A stretch of DNA of 63,658 nucleotides from Gammaproteobacteria bacterium (GTDB lineage: Bacteria > Actinomycetota > Acidimicrobiia > Spongiisociales > UBA4744): NCBI GenBank assembly GCA_011682695.1, contig JAACED010000010.1, positions 1 through 63,658 of the forward strand. Reading direction: 5' to 3'. Shown here in pieces: positions 56,894 to 63,658 of this stretch (positions within the stretch are counted from its first letter, which is position 1; the number at the start of each line of letters is the position of its first letter). The position numbers and the translations under genes are program-made. The notes under the pieces are model-generated. The model was not told the DNA's origin and searched no databases. It saw only the letters and a list, made by a program, of their open reading frames with translations.

Positions 56894-58017
56894 CGGATCG
56901 CCTCCTCTGCTCGGAATCTCCTCACGTTGAGCACCATGATCGGCATCACTGCCACAAAGAGCACGACAGCGATCGCAGCTCCCTTGCCGTTATCTCCGAA
57001 CTTGAAGAACCAACGAAGCATCCGCTCCGCGATCACCTCCGTACCGTTTTGACCGTTCGTCATCACCCAGATGATGTCGAAGATCTTCATCGCATTGATG
57101 ACCATCGTCGTGGTGACCACCACGATCGTCGACATGATCGATGGAACGATCACCAGCCAGAACACCTGGAACTCTCTCGCCCCGTCGATGCGGGCGGCCT
57201 CGAGGATGTCATCGGGAACGGCTTTGATCGCAGCAGAGAGGATCACCATGGCGAAGCCGGTCTGGAGCCACACCATGACCACCATGAGCAGGAGGTTGTT
57301 CCATGGCTGTTCCTGGAGCCAGGGAACCGGCTGCTTGCCGGCGCTGACCATGATGCCGTTGAGCAGCCCGATCTGATTGCCGAAACCTTCCGGTCGAAAG
57401 CTGTACACGAATCGCCAGACGATCGACGCGCCAACGAATGAAACGGCCATCGGCAGGAAGATCAGCGACTTGGCCACCGCTTCGCCCCGCTGGAGACGGT
57501 CGACGAGCATGGCGAATCCGAGACCTACCCCGACGGTGAACAGAGGAATGGCGACGACCCACCCGAAGGTGTTGCGAATCGACCGCAGCATCGCCGGGTC
57601 GGTGAACACGAACTTGTAGTTGTCCAGACCCACGAACGACGTGGACGTGGCATCTTTGAAACTCAGCACCGTCGTGTTGATCGCCGGATACACCAGGTAG
57701 ACAGAAAGGATCACTAGCGCCGGCCCGACGAACACGTACGGTCGCACGTGCTCCTGGACCCGATCCGACAACTGGCTCACGACGAAGTCCATCGCCCAGA
57801 ACAGCACAAAGATCCCGCCCACACCCACGACAATCGCGACGAGTGCCAGGACCAACTTCGGGGCGTCACTGTCGCGAAGGAACCGAAACGTCAGCCATAG
57901 GAGGGTGAAAGCAACGATCGGTACGCCAAAGGAAGCAACAAGTCGGAGAACGCCCACCCACACCGACCGCGCGGCCCGTTCGGCGACGGACACTTCAGGT
58001 TTCAGCTCAACACTCAA
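56890..58017 (-). CDS. Carbohydrate ABC transporter permease (MalF-like)
   Basis: 375 residues. Two N-terminal helices and a charged linker (DRVQEHVRPYVFVGPAL) are followed by the six-helix core with coupling loop PDDILEAARIDGAREFQVFW. The extended N-terminus is seen in AglF/MalF types. TTG start at 58017 with GGGAGGAACG upstream. Transcription enters through the binding-protein gene and an 87-nt gap containing a stem-loop. Confidence 0.94.
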   Translation of the reverse strand: MSVELKPEVSVAERAARSVWVGVLRLVASFGVPIVAFTLLWLTFRFLRDSDAPKLVLALVAIVVGVGGIFVLFWAMDFVVSQLSDRVQEHVRPYVFVGPALVILSVYLVYPAINTTVLSFKDATSTSFVGLDNYKFVFTDPAMLRSIRNTFGWVVAIPLFTVGVGLGFAMLVDRLQRGEAVAKSLIFLPMAVSFVGASIVWRFVYSFRPEGFGNQIGLLNGIMVSAGKQPVPWLQEQPWNNLLLMVVMVWLQTGFAMVILSAAIKAVPDDILEAARIDGAREFQVFWLVIVPSIMSTIVVVTTTMVINAMKIFDIIWVMTNGQNGTEVIAERMLRWFFKFGDNGKGAAIAVVLFVAVMPIMVLNVRRFRAEEAIR

Positions 58018-58055
58018 CCACGTTCCTCCCGACGTTCTGTCCGACTATACAGAAA

Positions 58056-58082
58056 GGGAGGCGGCCGATGCGGCCGCCTCCC
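58056..58082 (-). terminator. Stem-loop after the sugar-binding protein gene
   Basis: GGGAGGCGGCC (58056-58066), loop GATGC, GGCCGCCTCCC (58072-58082), followed on the minus strand by TTTCT. It begins 22 nt past the binding-protein stop. Of the four stem-loops placed this way in the window it is the most terminator-like; it probably terminates part of the transcripts. Confidence 0.75.
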
Positions 58083-58104
58083 GTATTATTGATTCCCGTT
58101 CGCC

Positions 58105-59409
58105 CTACGAGGACGGCCAAGAATCGTCGATGTCCTTGAGGACTGTATCGAGCGAGCTGGGCCCACCCTGCATGTAGTCGACCATTCCGGTCCAGAAGCT
58201 GCCGGCTCCAACGACCGACGGCATCAGATCGGAAGCGTCAAATCGAGCGCCCTCAATCTTCAGCGCATCGACGATCGCACCGGCTGCCGTGGCGGTGATG
58301 CTGTCTTTGTAGCAGTCAGGACCGACGTTGACGTTCGGCGAGATGCGTCCAGCGTCCGTGCCGCCCTGGGCGCACTGGATGTCCGTTGAGATGAAGTCGT
58401 TGAGGAACTCCCGCACCTCCGGACGGTCATTGAAGACCGCTCCGAGTTCACCGGCGATGAGCGCACCCTTCTTGCCTGGGTCAATGTCCGGGAATGCAAA
58501 CACGCCGTAGTCGGTGCCGGCAACGAGCGTACGCCCGTCCTGCGCATCGAAGAACTGTGTGATGAACGATGCCTGCCGGTGCATGAAGCACGACGGCGGG
58601 GTATTGAACATCGGGTCCGGCGCATCACGGAAGTCGATCGCTGGGATCTGATCCGCGCCACCCAGAACGTATCCGGGGGTAAACGTCACATCACCGAGCA
58701 GTTCGAAGGCCCGCTTGACCTCTGGGCTCTCGAAGAGCAGCTGGTGGTTGACCCACTGGTCATACATGTCCGCACCTGCGGTCCGGAGCATGATGTCTTC
58801 GATCCAGTCGGTGCCCGGCCATCCGGTCGCCGCTTCCGAGCCGAAGCCGATGCACCACGGCGTGTTGCCGTCGGCGACCATCTTGTCACTGAGAGCGATC
58901 ATCTCGTCCCAGGTCTTCGGCACCGTGTACCCGGCGTCGGTAAATGCCGGCTCCGTATACCAAACCAGGCTCTTGAGGTTCGTGTTCGTCGGAAGTCCGT
59001 AGTGCTTCCCGTTGTACTCACCGAGTGACAACAGATACTTTCCGAACGTTGCCTCGAGTGCCGCCATGTCGAACCCGAGGTCTTCGAGTGCGATCGCGTT
59101 GCCGGCCTTCGCCTGTTCGATCACTGCGCCTGGCTGCGGGTACAGCGCGATATCGGGTGGGTTCCCACCCTCGACACGAATCTTGATCTGCTCCTCGAAG
59201 CTATCGGAACCCTCGTAGGTCGCCTCGTAGTCCTTGTCGGCGTTGTTGATCTTGTCATCGATCACCGACTGCACTGCTTGCGCTTCGGTGCCGCTGAAGG
59301 CCCCGAAGACATTGACCTTCGCCTTCTCTGCAGTTCCTCCACCGCCTCCACAAGCAGCCGCAATCATGGCCATAACTGCGAGCACAACCAACCATCGAGC
59401 TCTTTTCAT
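58105..59409 (-). CDS. Carbohydrate ABC transporter substrate-binding lipoprotein (alpha-glucoside/AglE-like)
   Basis: 434 residues. Signal peptide KRARWLVVLAVMAMIAAAC with lipidated C20, a Gly-rich linker, then the family 1 solute-binding fold: VNVFGAFSGTEAQAV, GNPPDIALYPQPGAV, YGLPTNTNLKSLVWYT and the aromatic sugar-site stretch CIGFGSEAATGWPGTDW. Length and motifs fit the AglE-type alpha-glucoside-binding proteins, better than MalE proper. It delivers the sugar to the MalF/MalG-like permeases. No ATPase gene lies in the cluster, so a shared MsmK/UgpC-type ATPase encoded elsewhere is implied. Confidence 0.93.
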   Translation of the reverse strand: MKRARWLVVLAVMAMIAAACGGGGGTAEKAKVNVFGAFSGTEAQAVQSVIDDKINNADKDYEATYEGSDSFEEQIKIRVEGGNPPDIALYPQPGAVIEQAKAGNAIALEDLGFDMAALEATFGKYLLSLGEYNGKHYGLPTNTNLKSLVWYTEPAFTDAGYTVPKTWDEMIALSDKMVADGNTPWCIGFGSEAATGWPGTDWIEDIMLRTAGADMYDQWVNHQLLFESPEVKRAFELLGDVTFTPGYVLGGADQIPAIDFRDAPDPMFNTPPSCFMHRQASFITQFFDAQDGRTLVAGTDYGVFAFPDIDPGKKGALIAGELGAVFNDRPEVREFLNDFISTDIQCAQGGTDAGRISPNVNVGPDCYKDSITATAAGAIVDALKIEGARFDASDLMPSVVGAGSFWTGMVDYMQGGPSSLDTVLKDIDDSWPSS

Positions 59410-59508
59410 GAGTCATTTCCTTCCCTCGACTCACGACCTTGAGGGTCGTCGGTATTTCATGCTACACGGCAAGGTACCCCCCGTGCCTCCCGCATGCCCC
59501 AAAGTTCC

Positions 59509-60816
59509 TCAGGCTCGGAGACGGTCCCGGAGATGTCCGATCAACTGATCGACCGAAACCCGGTCTTGTTGCATCGTATCCCGATCGCGCACCGTGACGG
59601 CACGGTCTTCGAGCGAGTCGAAATCGAATGTGATCGCGTACGGAGTACCGATCTCGTCGTGACGCCGGTACCTACGACCGATCGACTGTGTGACGTCGAG
59701 TTCCAGCATGAAGTGAGGACGAAGCATGTCGGCAACCTTCTCGGCCTCCGCAACGAGGTGCGGCTTCTTGGACAGTGGCAGCACCGCAACCTGATACGGA
59801 GCCAGCCTCGGGTCCAGACGCAAGACCACCCGTTTCTCCCCACGGACCTCCTCCTCATGGTACGCGTCCATCAGAAACGCGAACGCAGCCCTGGTCGCAC
59901 CTGCCGCCGGCTCGATGACGTAGGGGAAGAACCGTTCCCCGGACTCGTCGTCGAAGTAGCTGAGGTCCTGGCCGCTGGCCTCGGTGTGCGCGCGCAGGTC
60001 GAAGTCGGTCCGGTTGGCGATCCCCTCGAGTTCGTCCCAACCCCACGAGAAGCGGTACTCGACGTCCGAGCATGCGGCGGCATAGTGCGCCAACTCGTCG
60101 TGGCCGTGTGGCCGCAGGCGGACGTTCTCCTCGGACATGCCAAGCTCCAGATACCAGCGGTGACGCTCACGAGACCAGTACCGATACCACTCGTCCGCCT
60201 CCTCGGGACGGCAGAAGAACTCCATCTCCATCTGCTCGAATTCGCGAGTCCGAAACACGAACTGCCCAGGGGTGATCTCGTTGCGGAACGACTTGCCGAT
60301 CTGGGCAATGCCGAACGGAAGTTTCATTCGTGCCGTGCGGCGCACGTTCTCGTAATTAATGAAGATTCCCTGCGCCGTCTCCGGGCGCAGATACACGAGC
60401 CCGGCGTCGCTCTCCACCGGACCCATGAACGTCTTGAACATCAGGTTGAACTGACGCGGCTCACCGAACGTGCCCCGTTGACCGCACTGCGGACACACAT
60501 CCTGGTCTTCGAGTTTGTCCAACCGGTAGCGGGTCTGACAGTTCGAACATTCGACCAGCGGGTCGGTGAACGAAGCCTCATGTCCCGAGGCAGCCCAGAC
60601 TTGGCGTGCCTGAAGGATCGCCGAGTCGAGCCCGACGATGTCCCCGCGCAGCTGCACCATCGAGCGCCACCACTCGTTCTCGACGTTTCGCAGCACCTGG
60701 ACGCCCAGCGGGCCGTAGTCGTAGGCGGAGCGCAGACCACCGTAGATCTCCGAGGAAGGGAACACGAAGCCTCGCCGCTTTGCGAGGTTGACAATGGTGT
60801 CGAGTGTGGCGGGCAT
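59509..60816 (-). CDS. glyS: Glycyl-tRNA synthetase (homodimeric type)
   Basis: 435 residues, the single-chain class II form. Motif 2 region [20 protein letters not shown], with [11 protein letters not shown] and [13 protein letters not shown]; a zinc-binding C4 insertion (CSNC and CPQC, about 88-110); motif 3 near [18 protein letters not shown]; and the anticodon-binding domain from about 345 ([18 protein letters not shown]). ATG at 60816, with AGAGGACG upstream. It charges tRNA-Gly. No T-box element is seen in the upstream gap. A weak hairpin without a T-run (59433-59449) lies after the stop. Confidence 0.97.
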   Translation of the reverse strand: MPATLDTIVNLAKRRGFVFPSSEIYGGLRSAYDYGPLGVQVLRNVENEWWRSMVQLRGDIVGLDSAILQARQVWAASGHEASFTDPLVECSNCQTRYRLDKLEDQDVCPQCGQRGTFGEPRQFNLMFKTFMGPVESDAGLVYLRPETAQGIFINYENVRRTARMKLPFGIAQIGKSFRNEITPGQFVFRTREFEQMEMEFFCRPEEADEWYRYWSRERHRWYLELGMSEENVRLRPHGHDELAHYAAACSDVEYRFSWGWDELEGIANRTDFDLRAHTEASGQDLSYFDDESGERFFPYVIEPAAGATRAAFAFLMDAYHEEEVRGEKRVVLRLDPRLAPYQVAVLPLSKKPHLVAEAEKVADMLRPHFMLELDVTQSIGRRYRRHDEIGTPYAITFDFDSLEDRAVTVRDRDTMQQDRVSVDQLIGHLRDRLRA

Positions 60817-60867
60817 GATGGGCTGCGTCCTCTTGGTCGTGGCGGGAACGGACAGATACTAGGAGAC

Positions 60868-60895
60868 CGTACCTCGTATTTCGTACTTCGTATTT
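60868..60895. repeat. Heptamer tandem array, four units of CGTAYYT
   Basis: CGTACCT, CGTATTT, CGTACTT, CGTATTT in direct tandem. With the inverted array at 61100 it frames most of the 330-nt glyS-uppS gap, which otherwise shows no gene, T-box or promoter I can support. Confidence 0.8.
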
Positions 60896-61099
60896 GGACT
60901 TGGCGGCAAAGCGGCAGCCGGCCCGCAACAGAACCTCGTGTCACGGTACAAAGAGGATCAACGGACAGGGATAGGGCAGAGTGCCTGCGGCAGGAAGCCT
61001 GACCAGGCGCTGGGGTATCTGATCTGGACATGTGCATCTTTGTCCGCACATGGTCGCGAGTCCGCCTCGCCTGATGAACGCCCTATCCGCGCGTCCTCG

Positions 61100-61127
61100 A
61101 AGTACAAAGTGCAAGATGCGAAATACT
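61100..61127. repeat. Heptamer tandem array, four units, inverted relative to 60868
   Basis: AAGTACA, AAGTGCA, AGATGCG, AAATACT: degenerate copies of ARRTRCN, the complement of the CGTAYYT unit. The pair is an inverted set spaced about 205 nt apart. Confidence 0.7.
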
Positions 61128-61146
61128 GCGAGCGAAGCGTGCCCGG

Positions 61147-61875
61147 CTACACGCTCCCGAAGCGCCGCTTGCGACGCTGATACTCGGCGATTGCCGCGAC
61201 CAGATGTTCCCTGGAGAAATCGGGCCAGAGGACTTCTGGAAACACGAACTCGGCATAGGCTGCCTGCCACAGCAAGAAGTTCGACAGACGCATCTCTCCA
61301 GAAGTTCTGATGACGAGATCCACATCCGGCATTTCCGGCACGTAGAGCTGCCCTGCGAACGTCGACACATCGATCCTCTCAGGATCCAACTCACCCCGCT
61401 GGGCAAGCAGGGCAAGACGTCTGGCTGCCTCGGTGATCTCCGCCCTGCTGCCGTAGTTGAACGCAAACACGAGACGCATGCCATCATTCGCTGCCGTCAT
61501 CGCCGAGGTCTCCATCATCCGGGCCCGGTTGCGGGCGGGAATGCGAGGGTCGTCCATATCGCCGGCGAAATAGATGCGAATCCCCTGTGCGTCAAGCTCG
61601 TCGCGCCGCCGCAACAGGAGGTCCTCGTTGAAGAACATGAGGAACTCGACCTCGTCGTCGGACCGGGACCAGTTCTCCGTCGAGAACGTGTAGGCGCTGA
61701 GCCACGCCACCCCGAGTTCTCGAGCCGACTCGATGGTGGCAAACAGCGATGCTTCCCCCGCGGCATGCCCTGCGGTACGCGGGAGGCCTCGCTGCTCGGC
61801 CCAACGTCCGTTGCCGTCGAGAATGAGCCCAACGTGAGCTGGAATCCGATTCAGGTCCAAGTGCGTCTCACTCAT
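61147..61875 (-). CDS. uppS: Isoprenyl transferase (undecaprenyl/decaprenyl diphosphate synthase)
   Basis: 242 residues. Catalytic D20 in ILDGNGRWAEQRGL, then GHAAGEASLF, YTFSTENWSR, FAFNYGSRAEITEA and the closing EMRLSNFLLWQAAYAEFVF, all cis-prenyltransferase signatures. It lengthens farnesyl or geranyl diphosphate with isopentenyl units to the lipid carrier for cell-wall synthesis. The start overlaps the recO stop by 8 nt, giving the era-recO-uppS order common in Actinobacteria. Confidence 0.96.
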   Translation of the reverse strand: MSETHLDLNRIPAHVGLILDGNGRWAEQRGLPRTAGHAAGEASLFATIESARELGVAWLSAYTFSTENWSRSDDEVEFLMFFNEDLLLRRRDELDAQGIRIYFAGDMDDPRIPARNRARMMETSAMTAANDGMRLVFAFNYGSRAEITEAARRLALLAQRGELDPERIDVSTFAGQLYVPEMPDVDLVIRTSGEMRLSNFLLWQAAYAEFVFPEVLWPDFSREHLVAAIAEYQRRKRRFGSV

Positions 61876-62587
61876 GCATCACCGCCAGGGAAGACAACCT
61901 CCGCTCCAGATGATGCTCGAGGAATCTCCTCGTGATGCCGAGCGCTTCACCGGAGAAGACGGGGTCCGCTGGGGGAAGCTTGTCCAGATCTGAAGCGGCC
62001 AGGCCTGCCAGGTAGTCGGTCAGGCCCGACCGCAGCCGGATCGTTCCACTCGGCCGGCACGAGGTGCACACCGCCCCGCCTGCCGAAAGGCTGAACCGAA
62101 GGGGAGCATCTGCTCTCCCACAACCGGCACAATGATCGAGCGCCGGAGCGAACCCGATGACGTCGGTGAGTTTCAACAAGAAAGAGGTCACGAGATCGGC
62201 CCCCTCACCGCGCCGATCCAAGGCCCTGAGACCTCGCTGCAGCAACAGGAAAAGTCGAAGCGAAGGGTCCTCCTCCGTCGCCACCGCGTCGACGACCTCG
62301 ACCATCGTGCCGGCTGCGAGCACCCGATCCAGATCCATCCGGACGTTTGGGAATGCTTCGATCACGGAAACCTGGGTGATCGTGTCCAAGTTACGTCCCT
62401 CGTACAGGATCAGGTCGACGTGGGTAAACGGTTCGAGGCGGCCACCGAATCGGCTCTTCGTCTTGCGGATTCCCTTTGCGACCGTCCTGAGCTTGCCGTT
62501 GTTGGCGCTCAGGATGACCACGACACGGTCCGCTTCTCCGAACGGGAAGCTGCGGAGCACGATCCCCTGGTCACTGCGAATACCCAT
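61868..62587 (-). CDS. recO: DNA repair protein RecO
   Basis: 239 residues from ATG at 62587; the longer frame upstream crosses the promoter. N-terminal OB fold (GIVLRSFPFGEADRVVVIL, then GIRKTKSRFGGRLEPF), a helical middle, and the C4 zinc site CAGCGRADAPLRF plus CTSC. It loads RecA with RecR during gap repair. There is no ribosome-binding site before the ATG, and a -10 box (TACCAT) lies 6 nt upstream, so the transcript is probably leaderless. Confidence 0.95.
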   Translation of the reverse strand: MGIRSDQGIVLRSFPFGEADRVVVILSANNGKLRTVAKGIRKTKSRFGGRLEPFTHVDLILYEGRNLDTITQVSVIEAFPNVRMDLDRVLAAGTMVEVVDAVATEEDPSLRLFLLLQRGLRALDRRGEGADLVTSFLLKLTDVIGFAPALDHCAGCGRADAPLRFSLSAGGAVCTSCRPSGTIRLRSGLTDYLAGLAASDLDKLPPADPVFSGEALGITRRFLEHHLERRLSSLAVMHE

Positions 62588-62593
62588 GGGGGG

Positions 62594-62599
62594 ATGGTA
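62594..62599 (-). promoter_or_regulatory. Leaderless -10 box of recO-uppS
   Basis: TACCAT on the minus strand, then six C residues and ATG at 62587, the same short spacing as at dnaG and the glycosyltransferase gene. Confidence 0.5.
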
Positions 62600-62621
62600 A
62601 TGGTCGAGCTGCGACCTGCCG

Positions 62622-62642
62622 GTCATCAGTCATCAGTCATCA
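62622..62642. repeat. Heptamer tandem array, three perfect units of GTCATCA
   Basis: Three identical 7-nt units in the era-recO gap. The complement reads (TGATGAC)n, the same register as the array at 62672. Confidence 0.85.
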
Positions 62643-62671
62643 ACGCGTTCCCGACAGAGGACGGCGCGACA

Positions 62672-62699
62672 ACTACTGACGACTGAAAACTGACAACTG
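62672..62699. repeat. Heptamer tandem array, four units of ANNACTG
   Basis: ACTACTG, ACGACTG, AAAACTG, ACAACTG; an inverted, degenerate partner of the GTCATCA array 29 nt away. It directly abuts the era stop codon. Confidence 0.8.
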
Positions 62700-62700
62700 A

Positions 62701-63588
62701 TCACTTTCCAAATCCGAGTCGATCCAGCATCTGAGGTTTGCGTTGCCAGTTCTTCTCCACCCTGACACGCAGATCGAGATAGACCCGCGCTCCAAACAAT
62801 CGCTCCAACTCTCCGCGCGCCTCGGATCCCGCATCGCGAAGCAGAAGCCCACCCTTGCCGATGACGATGCCCTTCTGCGAATTGCGCTCGACGATGATGA
62901 GGGCGTCCACGTACACCGAACCGTCGGGACGCTGCTCGATCTCACGAACGTCGACGACGAGCGAATGAGGAAGTTCGTCTCGGAGGCGGGCAAGGAACTT
63001 CTCTCTGATCAACTCCCCCGCGAGGAAGGACTCCGGTTGATCGGTGACGGCATCCGCCGGGAAATAGGCGGGACCTTCGGGAAGGAGTTTGCCCAGCTCG
63101 CGCAGGATCGGCTCCAAACCCTCCCCGTGCAGCGCGCTCACCGGTACGTATGCGGCAAACCCCCATGCCGCCGCCTCCGCCAGGCGTTCGGGGATCTGCC
63201 CTCTCCTTGCAGCGTCGATCTTGTTGACAACGACGATCACGGGCGACCCTGCTTCCGCGAGCCGTTCCGCGATCAAACGATCGCCAGGACCGACTGCAGC
63301 GGTAGCGTCGATGAGGAAGATGACCGCGTCTGCCTCGGCGAGAGTTCCGTAGACAAGCCGGTTGAGTCGTTCGCCCAGAGCGTTGCGGGGCTTGTGAAGG
63401 CCGGGAGTATCGACCAGAACGGCCTGGAACTCGGGCTCTTCGGTCACGGTCACGACACCGCGCACCACGTTACGGGTCGTCTGCGGACGGGGAGACGTGA
63501 TCACCACCTTGTGCCCGACCAGCGCATTGACGAGCGTCGATTTGCCCACGTTCGGTCGTCCGACGACCGCCACGAACCCCGACCTCAC
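62701..63588 (-). CDS. era: GTPase Era (16S rRNA maturation/ribosome assembly)
   Basis: 295 residues from GTG at 63588, overlapping the upstream stop by 4 nt. G1 GRPNVGKSTL at 10-19, the G2 threonines, G3 DTPG (VDTPGLHKP), G4 NKID, then the C-terminal KH domain (VDALIIVERNSQKGIVIGKG, followed by LERLFGARVYLDLRVRV). It binds the 3' end of 16S rRNA during 30S assembly. It stands upstream of recO, the usual order. Confidence 0.97.
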   Translation of the reverse strand: MRSGFVAVVGRPNVGKSTLVNALVGHKVVITSPRPQTTRNVVRGVVTVTEEPEFQAVLVDTPGLHKPRNALGERLNRLVYGTLAEADAVIFLIDATAAVGPGDRLIAERLAEAGSPVIVVVNKIDAARRGQIPERLAEAAAWGFAAYVPVSALHGEGLEPILRELGKLLPEGPAYFPADAVTDQPESFLAGELIREKFLARLRDELPHSLVVDVREIEQRPDGSVYVDALIIVERNSQKGIVIGKGGLLLRDAGSEARGELERLFGARVYLDLRVRVEKNWQRKPQMLDRLGFGK

Positions 63589-63658
63589 GTGGTCGCCAGA
63601 GGGGTCACCCGAACCTGGATCACCCTCCGCCCCTGCACCCTGACCACGACGAAGCGGA
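63585..63658 (-). CDS. C-terminal end of a CorC/HlyC-family protein (cut by window)
   Basis: The last 23 codons are visible: RFVVVRVQGRRVIQVRV and PLATT, then TGA at 63587-63585 overlapping the era start (GTGA). The ending (RFxVxxVxGRRVxxVRV) is that of the CorC/HlyC transporter-associated domain, and such a gene commonly stands before era in Actinobacteria. Too little is present for more. Confidence 0.6.
   Translation of the reverse strand, partial: RFVVVRVQGRRVIQVRVTPLATT

Noticed and set aside
59433-59449. Terminator of glyS
   Set aside because: Six-pair stem (ACGACC/GGTCGT) with no T-run; too weak to call.
59494-61002. Long plus-strand frame opposite glyS
   Set aside because: Shadow of glyS; no motif, and it crosses the repeat-containing gap.
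60817-61146. T-box riboswitch upstream of glyS
   Set aside because: No T-box sequence, specifier loop or antiterminator is visible; the gap holds heptamer repeats.

Overview
The window is high-GC DNA (about 63-65% by eye) with GTG and TTG starts, 1-8 nt start/stop overlaps, promoters whose -10 box sits 6-7 nt before the start codon, and actinobacterial-looking housekeeping genes. It fits an uncultured actinomycete, perhaps Acidimicrobiia-like; that class is an inference from gene style and not from a marker comparison.

Layout. (I) 1-10.7 kb, minus strand: an oligopeptide-type ABC importer (binding lipoprotein, two permeases, two ATPases) in one run with a DUF917 protein, an M29/NicX-like protein, an M20 peptidase and two Asp/Glu/hydantoin racemase-family proteins. 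A decayed D-amino-acid-oxidase fragment lies just upstream of the run. (II) 11.7-18.9 kb, plus strand: a small unknown protein, a nitroreductase and the glutamate synthase pair gltB-gltD behind a hairpin-rich leader. (III) 18.9-36.3 kb, minus strand: a 17-kb run of fifteen catabolic-looking genes. It holds two aldehyde dehydrogenases, two class III aminotransferases, a ThDP enzyme, an isomerase/oxidoreductase pair, a GntR regulator, a methyltransferase, a phytoene-desaturase-like oxidoreductase, an amidohydrolase, a taurine/thiamine-precursor-type ABC importer and a class II aldolase-like protein. (IV) 36.6-48.1 kb, minus strand: a frameshifted hydantoinase-like gene, an isochorismatase/carbamoylsarcosine-amidase-like hydrolase, an enamidase homologue, a DUF1989 protein, a protein carrying the archaeosine-synthase PC-KPY motif, a complete BMP-type nucleoside ABC importer and a deaminase-like amidohydrolase. 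Divergent from this run are a PF06684 protein and a methylmalonate-semialdehyde dehydrogenase (48.2-50.3 kb). (V) 50.7-63.7 kb: tRNA-Asn, rpoD (sigA), dnaG, a sucrose-phosphate-synthase-like glycosyltransferase, a sugar ABC importer without its ATPase, glyS, uppS, recO, era and the end of a CorC/HlyC-family gene.

How it fits together. Blocks I, III and IV each pair an importer with hydrolases acting on cyclic amides or related C-N bonds, followed by transaminases and aldehyde dehydrogenases. The best reading is an accessory region for scavenging N-heterocycles, cyclic amides or peptides. Nearly identical palindromic operator/promoter modules (23 of 25 bases shared) head blocks III and IV, suggesting one regulator controls both. 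All four operons that begin with a solute-binding protein carry a strong hairpin just after that gene. The most novel content is block IV: an enamidase homologue (a nicotinate-fermentation enzyme family) together with DUF1989, PF06684 and an ArcS-motif protein, under a shared operator.
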